Below are positions 17,092 through 26,454 of a stretch of 64,000 nucleotides of DNA, one piece after another. Positions within the stretch are counted from its first letter, which is position 1. Every line of letters begins with the position of its first letter. The translations under genes and the position numbers were made by a program. The notes below the pieces were generated by a model. That model was not told the DNA's origin, did not search any database, and worked only from the letters and a program-made list of their open reading frames with translations. Origin of the DNA: Mycobacterium simiae. GTDB taxonomy: Bacteria; Actinomycetota; Actinomycetes; Mycobacteriales; Mycobacteriaceae. Where the stretch lies: positions 3,410,001 to 3,474,000 of the forward strand of contig NZ_AP022568.1 in assembly GCF_010727605.1 (NCBI RefSeq), given 5' to 3'.

Positions 17092-18110
17092 GGACGCGCG
17101 CAACGCTAATCAAGTTCGCGGCCTTCGCGGTCGTGATGGCGATCCTGACCTCCTTTCTGTTCTTCATCTTCGGCCAGTACCGAACCGGTGCGACGAACGG
17201 ATATTCGGCGGTGTTCAGCGACGTATCGCGGCTCAAGCCGGGACAGTCGGTCCGGGTTGCCGGGATTCGGGTCGGCACGGTCGACAGCGTTTCGCTGCGG
17301 CCGGACAAGAAGGTTGTGGTGAAGTTCGACGCCGACCGCAGCATCGTCCTCACCGAGGGCAGCAGGGCGGCGGTCCGTTACCTGAACTTGGTGGGCGATC
17401 GCTACCTCGAGCTCATCGATGGTCCCGGCTCCAGCAAGCGTCTTCCGGCCGGCGGTGAGATTCCGGTCAACCGCACCGCGCCGGCGCTTGACCTCGATCT
17501 GCTGCTCGGTGGCTTGAAACCCGTTACCCAGGGCCTGAATGCGCGCGACGTCAACGCGTTGACTGCGGGCTTGTTGCAGGTGTTCCAAGGCCAGGGCGGG
17601 ACGCTCGAGTCACTGTTCGCCAAGACGACGTCGTTTTCGAATGCGTTGGCCGACAACGACCAAACCGTGCAGCAACTGATCGACAACCTCAACACCGTGA
17701 TCGGCACCGTTTCGAAGGACGGCAAGCAGTTCTCCGCCGCGATCGATCGCCTCGAGCAGCTCGTCACGGGGCTGTCGAACGACCGGGACACCATCGGCTC
17801 GGCGATCGACGCCCTGGACCGGGGCACCGCCTCGCTGGCGGATCTGTTGTCCAGCGCGCGGCCGCCGCTGTCGGGCACCATCGCGCAGCTGAATCGGCTG
17901 GCGCCGATCATCGATAACGACAAGGACCGCCTCGAAGCCGCAATTGAGAAGGCGCCCCAGAACTATCGCAAGCTGGTCCGGCTCGGCGTGGCCGGCGCGA
18001 CCATCCCTTACTACCTCTGCCAGTTGGAACTCCGCGGCACCGATCTTCAGGGCCGGACCGTGCACGCCAACGTGTTCAGGTCAGAAGCGGGAAGGTGCAC
18101 TGAACCCTAA
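17088..18110 (+). CDS. mceB: MceB protein
   Basis: Second Mce protein, 340 aa. N-terminal anchor at about 8-30, MCE domain with DVSRLKPGQSVRVAGIRVGTVDSV, then a coiled-coil-rich helical domain with many LxxL/NLNTV repeats and a C-terminal CQLELRG segment. The frame is open upstream to 16905, but that part is inside mceA; the ATG at 17088 fits the ATGA overlap seen through the operon. Shorter than MceD-F and without a Pro-rich tail. Confidence 0.92.
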   Translation: MRTRATLIKFAAFAVVMAILTSFLFFIFGQYRTGATNGYSAVFSDVSRLKPGQSVRVAGIRVGTVDSVSLRPDKKVVVKFDADRSIVLTEGSRAAVRYLNLVGDRYLELIDGPGSSKRLPAGGEIPVNRTAPALDLDLLLGGLKPVTQGLNARDVNALTAGLLQVFQGQGGTLESLFAKTTSFSNALADNDQTVQQLIDNLNTVIGTVSKDGKQFSAAIDRLEQLVTGLSNDRDTIGSAIDALDRGTASLADLLSSARPPLSGTIAQLNRLAPIIDNDKDRLEAAIEKAPQNYRKLVRLGVAGATIPYYLCQLELRGTDLQGRTVHANVFRSEAGRCTEP

Positions 18111-19228
18111 TGCTCAAGTATCGCGGAGGTGGGCGAGTAAAGGCCGGGTTCATCGGCATCGTCTTGGCGGTCATGGTCATCCTGGTGGGCCTGTCGCCCG
18201 ACCGGTTCGTCGCGTGGGCCACGATGGTCCGCTACCAGGCGCTGTTTTCCGAAGCCGGCGGCATTGCGGCGGGCAATCCCGTCATCGTGTCGGGAATGAA
18301 GGTCGGCACGGTGTCGGACGTGTCGCTGTCCCACGGCGACGCACTCGTGACGTTCACGACGAAGGGCAACGTCCTGCTCGGATCGGAGACCACCGCCCAC
18401 ATCCGCACCGGCTCGCTGCTGGGTGAGCGGATGCTGACGTTGGAGTCCGCCGGCGGCGGCACGATGCATCCGATGAGTCTCATCCCGGTCTCACGCACGT
18501 CCTCGCCGTACTCGCTGACCGAAGCGGTTAGCGACTTGACCTCGGACACGGCCGGAACCAATACCGAAGCGCTGAATCAGTCGTTGGATACGTTATCTGC
18601 GACGCTCGACCAGCTGGCGCCCCAAATGGGGCCGGCCTTCGACGCGCTCACTCGGTTGTCACGCACCCTCAACAGTCGTAACAAGAACCTGGCCGACCTG
18701 TTCAAGAGTGCCGGCAATGTCACCGGTGTACTTTCCGAACGCAGCCAGCAGATCAACAAGCTCATCCTCAACTCCGACTCGCTGCTTCAAGTTTTGGTGA
18801 CGCGCCGCCAAGAGATCGTGGACTTGCTCGCCAACACGTCGGCGGTGGCCAAGCAGCTGACGGCGTTGGTGCACGACAACGAAAGCACATTGGCGCCGAC
18901 GCTGGAGAGGCTCAATTCGGTGACCGCGATGTTGGAGAAGCAACGCGACAACATCGGCAAATCATTGGAAGGTCTCAAGAAATTCGAGATCACGGTCGGT
19001 GAGGGTATCTCCAGCATGTACGCCTACTCGGCGTTCGTCCCGAACTTCCTTGCCCCACAGATCTTCCAACCCTTCTTCGACTACCTGTGGGGATTCCGCA
19101 CCTTCGATACTTCTCGCGGTCCCGGCTTCCCGTCGCCGGTGCCTCGGTCACTGGTTCCGTTCCCCTACAACGCTATTCCGACGTGCCCGGGCTGCACGCT
19201 GGGCGGCCGGATTGGGGGATCACAATGA
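18110..19228 (+). CDS. mceC: MceC protein
   Basis: Third Mce protein, 372 aa. Anchor at about 10-30, MCE domain (EAGGIAAGNPVIVSGMKVGTVSDV), and a long helical region including SERSQQINKLILNSDSLLQVLVTRR, a stretch characteristic of MceC. The C terminus carries a CPGC pair (about residues 359-362). The ATG shares one base with the mceB stop (TAATG), and the end overlaps mceD (ATGA). Confidence 0.92.
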   Translation: MLKYRGGGRVKAGFIGIVLAVMVILVGLSPDRFVAWATMVRYQALFSEAGGIAAGNPVIVSGMKVGTVSDVSLSHGDALVTFTTKGNVLLGSETTAHIRTGSLLGERMLTLESAGGGTMHPMSLIPVSRTSSPYSLTEAVSDLTSDTAGTNTEALNQSLDTLSATLDQLAPQMGPAFDALTRLSRTLNSRNKNLADLFKSAGNVTGVLSERSQQINKLILNSDSLLQVLVTRRQEIVDLLANTSAVAKQLTALVHDNESTLAPTLERLNSVTAMLEKQRDNIGKSLEGLKKFEITVGEGISSMYAYSAFVPNFLAPQIFQPFFDYLWGFRTFDTSRGPGFPSPVPRSLVPFPYNAIPTCPGCTLGGRIGGSQ

Positions 19229-20649
19229 CGTTGCGGACGTCGCGCACAAGGATGGCCACCATAACGGCGGTTGTGCTGGTCGGGCTGATCATTGCCGGCG
19301 CTGCCGTGCTCGTTCGCAATACCTTCTTCGCTGCCCGCACGATTACGGCCTATTTCACCACCGCCACCGCGATCTATCCCAGCGACGAAGTGCGGGTATC
19401 GGGTGTCAAAGTCGGCAATATCGAATCCATTCAACCGCAGGGCACCCAGACGAAGATGACCCTCAAGGTCGATCGCGACGTGCCCATTCCGGCGGACGCG
19501 AAGGCGGTCATCGTTGCGCCGAATCTGGTGGCCTCGCGCTACGTCCAGCTCTCACCGGCGTATCGCGACAAGGGACCTGTCATGCGCGACGGGGCAGTCA
19601 TTCCCGTCGAGCGGACTGCGGTCCCGGTCGAATGGGATGAGGTCAAAACCCAATTGATGCGGCTGGCAACGGATTTGGGGCCTAAGAGCGGGGTATCGGG
19701 TACGTCCGTAGGCCGGTTCATCGACAGCGCCGCCAATGCTCTCGACGGCAACGGTGACAAGTTGCGCCAAACGCTCGCACAGTTGTCTGGGGTGGGACGG
19801 ATCCTTGCCAACGGTAGCGGCAACATCGTCGACATCATCAAAAACCTGCAGGTATTCGTGGCCGCCCTGCGCGACAGCAACGTCCAGATTGTGCAGTTCA
19901 ACAATCGACTGGCCACACTCACCAGCGTGGTCAACGACAGCAAATCCGAGCTGGACGCGGCGCTGACAGACCTGTCGACGGCGGTCGGCGAGGTGCAGCG
20001 GTTCATCGCCGGCACCCGCGACCAGACCAGCGAGCAGATCGCCAGGTTGGCCAACGTCACCCAGAATCTGGTCGATCACCACATGGCCGTGGAGAACATT
20101 TTGCACGGCGCGCCGAACGCCCTGGGCAACTTCTTCAACGACTACAACGCCGATACCGGAACCATCGTGGGTGGGTTCGGGCTGATGAACTTCGCGAATC
20201 CCACCTGGGGCGGCCAAGTTCTGCTGTCCTTGCCCGGCTGCACGCAAATCGGTGCCATCGAGAACGTCACCGCGGTCGAATCAGGCAAACTGTGCTCGCT
20301 GTTCATCGGTCCGGGACTGCGGCTGCTCAACTTCAACAACTCGCCGATACCCATCAACTTCATCCTGCAGAAGTCGGTCGACCCGTCCAAGGTTCTCTAT
20401 ACCGAGCCGCGCCTGGCGCCGGGCGGCGAGGGTCCGAAACCCGGACCGCCCGAGATCCCGCCCGCGGTGTCGGCCTACACCGGCCTGCCGGGTGATCCCG
20501 TCGGACCGCCGGGGGCGGTGCCGCCGGCGCGCATCCCGGGCGCGGCGATGCCGCTGCCGCCTCCGCCGTCGACACCCATGCCGCCGCCACCACCACCGGC
20601 TTCGAATTTGTCGGACATGCTGCTGCCGGGAGAAGGGCCACAACAATGA
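19225..20649 (+). CDS. mceD: MceD protein with Pro-rich tail
   Basis: Fourth Mce protein, 474 aa from ATG 19225. Anchor at about 12-33, MCE domain (IYPSDEVRVSGVKVGNIESI), helical tunnel region with NIVDIIKNLQVFVAALRDSN and QTSEQIARLANVTQNLVDH, then TWGGQVLLSLPGCTQ...KLCSLFIGPG with two conserved cysteines. The last ~90 residues are proline-rich (runs of PPPP). The frame is open upstream inside mceC, but the ATGA overlap fixes this start. Confidence 0.92.
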   Translation: MTLRTSRTRMATITAVVLVGLIIAGAAVLVRNTFFAARTITAYFTTATAIYPSDEVRVSGVKVGNIESIQPQGTQTKMTLKVDRDVPIPADAKAVIVAPNLVASRYVQLSPAYRDKGPVMRDGAVIPVERTAVPVEWDEVKTQLMRLATDLGPKSGVSGTSVGRFIDSAANALDGNGDKLRQTLAQLSGVGRILANGSGNIVDIIKNLQVFVAALRDSNVQIVQFNNRLATLTSVVNDSKSELDAALTDLSTAVGEVQRFIAGTRDQTSEQIARLANVTQNLVDHHMAVENILHGAPNALGNFFNDYNADTGTIVGGFGLMNFANPTWGGQVLLSLPGCTQIGAIENVTAVESGKLCSLFIGPGLRLLNFNNSPIPINFILQKSVDPSKVLYTEPRLAPGGEGPKPGPPEIPPAVSAYTGLPGDPVGPPGAVPPARIPGAAMPLPPPPSTPMPPPPPPASNLSDMLLPGEGPQQ

Positions 20650-21938
20650 TCGCCCGGGGCAAGGTGCGGCTTCCCGGGTTCGCCCGGCGGGTGTTCGTGG
20701 TCGGCTGTTGCGTGGTGTTCAGCGCGACCGGATGCGCATTCCATGGCCTGAACTCACTGCCACTGCCCGGCGCGGTCGGACGTGGGCCGGGAGCCAACAT
20801 CTACCACGTCGAGTTGCCGAATGTCGGGACGATGGAGTCGAATTCGCCGGTAATGATCGACGATGTCGTCGTCGGCAGTGTCGGCGAGATGAGGGTGCGA
20901 GGCTGGCACGCCGATGTCGAGATCTCGGTGAAGCGAGACGTCGTCGTTCCGGCCAACGTGGTCGCCAGCGTCGGTCAGACCAGCCTGCTGGGCTCGATGC
21001 ATGTCGAGCTCAATACACCGCCCGGCCAGGGGGGCAGTGGACGGCTCCAGCCCGGTGCCACCATCCCGCTGAGCCGGTCGACGGCCTACCCGTCGACGGA
21101 GCAGACCCTGTCTTCGCTGGGCGCGGTCGTCAATGGCGGGGGACTGGGACAGATCGGGGAGGTCGTTCACAATTTCTCGACCGCCTTATCCGGAAACGGG
21201 CCTGCCTTCCGTGATCTGCTCACTCGCCTCGACACATTCGTGACAACCCTCGACGACCAACGGGGCAACATCGTCGACTCGATCCAGGCGCTGAACCGGC
21301 TTTCGGCCACGTTCGCCGAACAGCGCGACGTCATCAGCAATGCGCTGCAGAAAATACCTCCGGCGCTCGACGTGCTAATCAAGGAACGACCGCGGCTCAC
21401 ATCAGCGCTGGACCACCTGCGCACGTTCAGCAATACCGCCACCCGGTTGGTCAACGACGCGCAGGACGACCTGGTCAAGAACCTCAAGAACCTGGAGCCG
21501 ACGATCAAGGCGCTGGCCGACGTCGGACCGGAGTTCGGTGTGGCGATCGCTGCGGGATTCGTGTTCCCGTTCACCCAGAACTTCGTCGACCGAGCGGTCC
21601 GGGGCGACTACTTCAACCTGCACGTCGACCTCGACCTGTCCATTCCGCGGCTCAAGCGCGGACTGCTGCTGGGAACCCATTGGGGGCAGCTGGATGAGCC
21701 CGAGCCGCCGCTGCCCGGGGAGCCGTATCGGATGAACTACACACTCGACCCGTTGCACAACCCGCTGCGGCCGCCGTGGGTCGACCCCAATGCGCTGCCG
21801 CTGCCGCCTCCGCCTCCGGACGCGATACCTGGACCACAGTCGGCCTACGGGCCTCGGCCCGGACCGGCGCCGATTCCCGACGCGAGTCTTGGCCAAACAC
21901 CGCCTGCGGCAACGGCACCGACGGGAGATGGCGGATAA
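20646..21938 (+). CDS. mceE: MceE lipoprotein
   Basis: Fifth Mce protein, 430 aa, the lipoprotein of the set. The lipobox is SATGC with lipidation at C30, after a basic start and hydrophobic core. The MCE domain (about 45-130) includes SNSPVMIDDVVVGSVGEMRV. The helical region has LDDQRGNIVDSIQALNRLSATFAEQR. The tail after about 355 is Pro-rich. The start overlaps the mceD stop, and the stop TAA is followed directly by the mceF ATG. Confidence 0.93.
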   Translation: MIARGKVRLPGFARRVFVVGCCVVFSATGCAFHGLNSLPLPGAVGRGPGANIYHVELPNVGTMESNSPVMIDDVVVGSVGEMRVRGWHADVEISVKRDVVVPANVVASVGQTSLLGSMHVELNTPPGQGGSGRLQPGATIPLSRSTAYPSTEQTLSSLGAVVNGGGLGQIGEVVHNFSTALSGNGPAFRDLLTRLDTFVTTLDDQRGNIVDSIQALNRLSATFAEQRDVISNALQKIPPALDVLIKERPRLTSALDHLRTFSNTATRLVNDAQDDLVKNLKNLEPTIKALADVGPEFGVAIAAGFVFPFTQNFVDRAVRGDYFNLHVDLDLSIPRLKRGLLLGTHWGQLDEPEPPLPGEPYRMNYTLDPLHNPLRPPWVDPNALPLPPPPPDAIPGPQSAYGPRPGPAPIPDASLGQTPPAATAPTGDGG

Positions 21939-23681
21939 ATGCTGACGCGCTTCGTTCGGATCCAGCTGGCGATCTTCACGCTCGTCGGGATCATCGGCGT
22001 GATCTCGATGGTGCTCTTCTACATCCAGGCGCCGACCCTGCTGGGCATCGGCCGGATGACGGTGACGCTGGAGCTGCCGGCCACCGGCGGGCTGTACCAG
22101 TTTTCCAATGTGACCTACCGTGGGGTTCAGCTCGGCAAGGTCACATCGGTGGGCTTGACCCCGACCGGCGCAAAAGCGACGCTGTCCCTTGACACTTCAC
22201 CCAAGGTTCCCGCGAACTTGACAGCGCACGTGCTCAGTGTCTCGGCGGTGGGCGAGCAGTATGTGGACCTGCGGCCCAACACCGATTCGCCGCCGTATCT
22301 GCATGACGGCTCGGTAATCACGATGCGCAACACCACGATTCCGCAGCCGGTCGCACCGATGCTGGAGCAGCTCAACGCGTTGGTCGGCAGCATCCCAAAG
22401 GCCAAACTCGGCCAAATGCTCGACGAGACCTTCCAGGCCTTCAACGGATCCGGCTACGACCTGGGGTCATTGCTGGATTCCGCGGAGACACTGTCTCGGG
22501 ACGCCAACGGCGTCGTGGATCGCACCACAGCGCTGACCGAAGACACCGGCCCGCTGTTGGATACCCAAGCACGCACCACCGATTCGATCAGGACCTGGGC
22601 GCGTAGTTTCGCCGGAATCTCGGATGTGTTGGTGGACAACGATTCCCACTTCCGCACCGTGCTGGAAAAGGGGCCCGGGGCTGCCGACGAGGCGTCGGCG
22701 CTTCTTGAGCAGATCAAGCCGACGTTGCCGGTGTTGCTGGCCAACCTGACCACCATCGGGCAGATCGGCGTCACTTATCACCCCTCCATCGAGCAGCTGC
22801 TGGTGTTGCTGCCGTCGGCCGTTGCCATCGAGCAGGCTGCCCAGGGGGAAAACCACCCCGACGGTAAAGCGATGGGTGACTTCGCGCTCACGATCGACGA
22901 TCCGCCCATCTGCACCGTCGGCTTCATGCCACCCAACACCTGGCGATCACCGGATGACCTCAGCGACATCGACACGCCGGACGGCTTGTACTGCAAGCTC
23001 CCGCAGGATTCACCGCTGGCGGTTCGAGGTGCCCGCAACTACCCCTGCATGGGTCACCCGGGTAAGCGAGCGCCGACCGTGGAAATCTGCAACAGCGACA
23101 AGCCATTCATGCCGCTGGCGATGCGCCAGCACACTCTCGGCCCCTACCCGTTGGATCCCAACCTGCTCGCGCAGGGGGTCCCGCCCGACGACCGGGTCAC
23201 CTCCGACAACAGAATATTTGCGCCGATCGAGGGAACGCCGCTGCCGCCGGGAGCAGTGCCGCGCGGCACACCGGCCGGCCCGCGGGGAGAAAATCCACCG
23301 CAGAGCGCGGTGGGAGCGGCCGTGCCGCCAGCGCAGTCGCCGGGGCCCGCGCCGGCGCCCATATCGCCTATGTCGGCGGACATCCCGGCTTTCGCGCCGC
23401 TGGACGTCGCCGGCCCCGGCGAACTTCCCGCGCCACCGCCACCGCCACCGCTCCCGGCACCGCCCGCGCCGGCACCGCTGGATCAGGCCGACGGTAGCCA
23501 GCCGCAGGCCGCGCCGAGTTCATTCGGCGCCAACGGATCCAAGCCAGCGCCGTCAGTCGTAGTGGCGAAGTACGATCCGCGCACCGGTCGATATGTCGGA
23601 CCGGACGGAAAGTTGTATCAGCAGTCGGATTTGGTGACAGCGAAAGCACCCAAGACATGGCAGGACATGCTTCCGACGTGA
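21939..23681 (+). CDS. mceF: MceF protein with extended Pro-rich tail
   Basis: Sixth and last Mce protein, 580 aa. Anchor at about 7-28, MCE domain with YQFSNVTYRGVQLGKVTSVGL, long helical region, and a Cys-containing segment (ICTVGFMPPNTW, YCKLPQDS, NYPCMGHPG, EICNSD) that probably forms disulfides. Residues ~425-535 are Pro/Ala-rich, then a conserved end YDPRTGRYVGPDGKLYQQSDL ... KTWQDMLPT, a motif I know from the tails of other Mce proteins. Such length is typical of MceF-type subunits. Convergent genes follow, so the operon ends here. Confidence 0.92.
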   Translation: MLTRFVRIQLAIFTLVGIIGVISMVLFYIQAPTLLGIGRMTVTLELPATGGLYQFSNVTYRGVQLGKVTSVGLTPTGAKATLSLDTSPKVPANLTAHVLSVSAVGEQYVDLRPNTDSPPYLHDGSVITMRNTTIPQPVAPMLEQLNALVGSIPKAKLGQMLDETFQAFNGSGYDLGSLLDSAETLSRDANGVVDRTTALTEDTGPLLDTQARTTDSIRTWARSFAGISDVLVDNDSHFRTVLEKGPGAADEASALLEQIKPTLPVLLANLTTIGQIGVTYHPSIEQLLVLLPSAVAIEQAAQGENHPDGKAMGDFALTIDDPPICTVGFMPPNTWRSPDDLSDIDTPDGLYCKLPQDSPLAVRGARNYPCMGHPGKRAPTVEICNSDKPFMPLAMRQHTLGPYPLDPNLLAQGVPPDDRVTSDNRIFAPIEGTPLPPGAVPRGTPAGPRGENPPQSAVGAAVPPAQSPGPAPAPISPMSADIPAFAPLDVAGPGELPAPPPPPPLPAPPAPAPLDQADGSQPQAAPSSFGANGSKPAPSVVVAKYDPRTGRYVGPDGKLYQQSDLVTAKAPKTWQDMLPT

Positions 23682-23730
23682 CGGCGGTGTGAGACGACGG
23701 GCTCCCGGGCGCGAAGGGACGAACGTCGGG

Positions 23731-24252
23731 TCAGGAAAGCTGGTCCAAGCGCAACGGCATGGTGATATCCAGCCATTGGTTTTGCCCACAGGCACCGCTC
23801 GGCCCCACCGTCTTGTCCTTACCGGACAAGACCCTTGACCCGAGTTGATACCCACCATTGTCGTTGACCGGGAAGAAAAAGAACGTCTGTTGCCCAGGGA
23901 ACGAGGTACCGTCTTCGCATCGCTCCCAATTCGGCACCTCGCGTCTGACCTTCCACATTTCGCCGTCATTCATATAGAGAGGCGCTGTCCAACCTTGATC
24001 GCTGTGCACCGTACCGTGGCATTCCTGGAACGTGACACACGTCGAGGTTATGGTCCAAACTTGGTACACCGTCGGCTCACCGAAAAATTGATCATTTCGC
24101 TGCGCGTAATCACCGATGGACGTCGCGCGGAACGTCCCGTTAAGGGCGACTTCTTCCTTGGTGGTTGCCAGGGCGGCGGGTGCGGCGCCCAAACCGCCGA
24201 ATACGGTGGCCGCCAGCATAGTTGCGGTGGTAAGTGTTTCAACTGGACGCAT
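23731..24252 (-). CDS. Secreted protein next to mce operon
   Basis: Exported protein, 173 aa from the ATG at 24252, chosen because GAGGAG lies 8 bp before it (the frame is open to 24273). Signal peptide 1-29, cleaved after AALA. The mature part is rich in aromatic residues and Thr, with four cysteines (STCVTFQEC, ERCED, GACGQN) and a beta-like pattern. No catalytic motif. It is convergent with mceF and may follow the Mam pair in transcription; function unknown. Confidence 0.75.
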   Translation of the reverse strand: MRPVETLTTATMLAATVFGGLGAAPAALATTKEEVALNGTFRATSIGDYAQRNDQFFGEPTVYQVWTITSTCVTFQECHGTVHSDQGWTAPLYMNDGEMWKVRREVPNWERCEDGTSFPGQQTFFFFPVNDNGGYQLGSRVLSGKDKTVGPSGACGQNQWLDITMPLRLDQLS

Positions 24253-24329
24253 CAGGTGCTCCTCGAAGCGCATTCTCGAGCGATGACGTTACACCGTTTC
24301 GGCCAGGCAGGTAACGGTTAGAACGGCGC

Positions 24330-24977
24330 TCATGCGACCGGATCGAATTTCGCGATCAGCCAGGAGCCGTCGACCTTTGTCAGCGTGACCACCACAGCGC
24401 TTTTGTTCGTCACGGGATCTTTCTTTTGCACGCTCGTGGTGGTCTGATCGACGAAAACCAACACCACGGCCGAATCGGGATGCACATCCGAAACCGCGGC
24501 CCGAACCACCTTGGCGGTCGCGGTCAATTGCCCCTGCTGTGCGGTCGGCCCGAGAACATCGTCGGTGAATTTCGTGTAATAGGCCAGAAAATCGCCGGTG
24601 AGGTGCGACTTTGCGGCGGCGAAATCGCGGTGCAAATGCTGATAGGAATATGACAACACCGCCATGGCGCCATCGGATGCGGCCTGGCTCGCCCGGTGCG
24701 CCGTCGCGTCGCTTACCCGCTGATCCGGCCGGTACACCACGATGTAGATACCGATGGCGACACCCACGGCGGCAACGACGAACGTGGTCGCGAGGATCGA
24801 ACGCCACCGGGTCACCCCGCGGCGGACCCAGCGCCGGAGCCCTGCCAGTCGGCCCGGGCGCATCGAATCGTTGCCCGCGGACGGGTCTTCGTGATGCTCG
24901 GCGTGCGGGGTGCGCGAGTCCAGGCTGGCCGTCGTCGTTTCGCTGCCGTCCAGCGACGCGTCGCGTTCGACACTCAT
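24330..24977 (-). CDS. Mce-associated membrane protein (Mam), copy 2b
   Basis: Mam-type single-pass protein, 215 aa. A hydrophilic N terminus is followed by a helix (about 62-83), then [32 protein letters not shown] and [16 protein letters not shown]. It is clearly paralogous to 7713-8282 along the whole exported domain. The start overlaps the stop of 24974-25828 (ATGA). It lies just downstream of mceF on the other strand, as mam genes often accompany mce operons. Confidence 0.87.
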   Translation of the reverse strand: MSVERDASLDGSETTTASLDSRTPHAEHHEDPSAGNDSMRPGRLAGLRRWVRRGVTRWRSILATTFVVAAVGVAIGIYIVVYRPDQRVSDATAHRASQAASDGAMAVLSYSYQHLHRDFAAAKSHLTGDFLAYYTKFTDDVLGPTAQQGQLTATAKVVRAAVSDVHPDSAVVLVFVDQTTTSVQKKDPVTNKSAVVVTLTKVDGSWLIAKFDPVA

Positions 24978-25828
24978 GACAGGTAATCAACTTTCGACAT
25001 CTTCAGCTGACCACCGTCGCGATCCAAGGTCACGCTGAGCCGGAACAAGGCCGGTGGCGGCTTGGCGTTATCCGGCCCGGTGGTATTGGTTTTCGCCGCC
25101 ACCAACACAACTCCCGAATTGTCGCTCAATGACTGCACGGCAACGGCTTCCACGCTGACCTTGTTGCCGATCTTCGAGTCCTGGGCCTTGCTGACCATCA
25201 GGTAGGACATCGCTGACAGTTGGTTGTTGAGGTCGCCTGTCGAGGCATCGATCATGCGCTGGACGTCTTCCTTGGCATGCTCGGGGTCGATCGTCATCAG
25301 CGCCGTGATCCCTTGTCGGGCGGCCGCACTGAACTCCGCGGTGAGCTGCCGATGGTGTGCCTGGGTGCGGTGCTGCCACAGCATGTAACCGCTGGCGCCG
25401 GCGGAAGCCGACACCAGAACGACGCCGGCGGCAACGGCTAGTGTTCTGCGGCCGGGGCGGCGCAGCCAGCGCGGTCGTCCGGGACGGGGCGGCAGCCGTA
25501 ACCGTTTCCGGGCTTTGGCGGGCCGCTGTTCGGCATCGATAGACTGGTCGTCGCCGGTAGCTCCGGCCGTCCGGCGCAGCCGTTCGAGGCGCGCCCTGGC
25601 CGCTTCGGCGCGGGCTTCGGCCTGGGCGACTTCCTGGGCGACTTCCTGGGCAACTTCCTGGGCAACTTCGTCTTCTGCGTCTGTTTGCGGTCCGGGCGCT
25701 ACTGCGCCGGAGTCAACCCCCGCGGTCGATCGGGGTTCGTCCGGATCGCTCACTGCCGCCGAGTCATTACGACGGTCGACGTCAGGGGACTCCGGATCCT
25801 GCACAGAGAAGCAGCTTATCATCTGCAC
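24974..25828 (-). CDS. Mce-associated membrane protein (Mam), copy 2a
   Basis: Mam-type protein, 284 aa. A charged cytoplasmic part with a fourfold VAQE repeat (about 54-69) continues into an Ala/Arg/Glu helix. A basic stretch RKRLRLPPRPGRPRW follows, then a membrane helix (about 130-152) and an exported domain with EHAKEDVQRMIDASTGDL, VQSLSDNSGVVLVAA and GGQLKMSKVDYL. Paralogue of 8279-9214. GTG 25828 has GAGG nearby; ATG 25822 is equally possible. Confidence 0.83.
   Translation of the reverse strand: MQMISCFSVQDPESPDVDRRNDSAAVSDPDEPRSTAGVDSGAVAPGPQTDAEDEVAQEVAQEVAQEVAQAEARAEAARARLERLRRTAGATGDDQSIDAEQRPAKARKRLRLPPRPGRPRWLRRPGRRTLAVAAGVVLVSASAGASGYMLWQHRTQAHHRQLTAEFSAAARQGITALMTIDPEHAKEDVQRMIDASTGDLNNQLSAMSYLMVSKAQDSKIGNKVSVEAVAVQSLSDNSGVVLVAAKTNTTGPDNAKPPPALFRLSVTLDRDGGQLKMSKVDYLS
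25621..25668. repeat. 12-bp tandem repeat, 4 copies, in Mam gene
   Basis: Four head-to-tail copies of CCTGGGCRACTT encode the VAQE repeat in the cytoplasmic part of Mam copy 2a. The first two copies have G and the last two have A at the eighth base. Copy-number change would keep the reading frame. Confidence 0.85.
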
Positions 25829-25957
25829 CTCGGCTCAAAACTGTCATCGGGCGGCCGCCATATTGGCTTTTAAGTGCGCAAATCCACGCCCGGCAGGCTA
25901 AGGGGCGCAGCGTCGTTCGCGCCGCTCGGGTACGAACAGTCGTCGATACGAAAGATC

Positions 25958-25974
25958 TTCTCCAAGCAGGAGAA
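25958..25974 (+). promoter_or_regulatory. Hairpin covering the AGGAG upstream of a secreted-protein gene
   Basis: TTCTCC-AAGCA-GGAGAA can fold into a 6-bp stem with a 5-nt loop. It contains the only good Shine-Dalgarno sequence before the ATG at 25987. The spacing to the ATG (about 13 nt) is long. Confidence 0.35.
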
Positions 25975-25986
25975 TTTTCTTTTCGC

Positions 25987-26406
25987 ATGTGGCAAAGTAA
26001 TCGGGTGCGATTAATCGTGGCCCTATTTGCCGCGTTGCTCGGCGCCGGTGTGCTGGCGGCGCCGCCCTCTTTCGCCGGGCCGACGGTGTGTGACTATCCC
26101 GATTGCACACCGGGCATCATGCCGCATCAGGTCCTTGGGGCACCGTGTGAGAACACCACCTACTACGCCTTCGGTGTCACCGACGGTTATGTCTCGTTCG
26201 GCTCGCAGCCCGGCCGGCTGATGTTCTGCGGCTCGCCAAGGAGATATCAGCCCCGATGGTTCCGCTCGCCGCCGATGGCGGGAATCAAGGACGAAGGCGC
26301 CGCCTGCCCCATGTACCTGAACTACGTCGCGCAGTCGCCCGACGGGCTGTTCCTGGTCTGCATAGCCCATGACGGCATAACGAGCTGGGTCCGCGGCGAT
26401 ACGTAG
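25987..26406 (+). CDS. Secreted Cys-rich protein
   Basis: Exported protein of 139 aa with a signal peptide (1-30, core LIVALFAALLGAGVLA, cleavage after SFA). The mature part has six cysteines (VCDYPDC, APCEN, LMFCGS, GAACPMY, LVCIAH). PRWFRSPPMAG is followed by an ACPMYLNYVAQSPDGLFLVC segment. No enzyme motif. Divergent from the Mam pair and followed 48 bp later by another secreted-protein gene, probably as a unit. Confidence 0.78.
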   Translation: MWQSNRVRLIVALFAALLGAGVLAAPPSFAGPTVCDYPDCTPGIMPHQVLGAPCENTTYYAFGVTDGYVSFGSQPGRLMFCGSPRRYQPRWFRSPPMAGIKDEGAACPMYLNYVAQSPDGLFLVCIAHDGITSWVRGDT

Positions 26407-26454
26407 CCGCACCGTTTTTCATGTTCACGGGGCGACATAAGGGAGCCGATCGCG

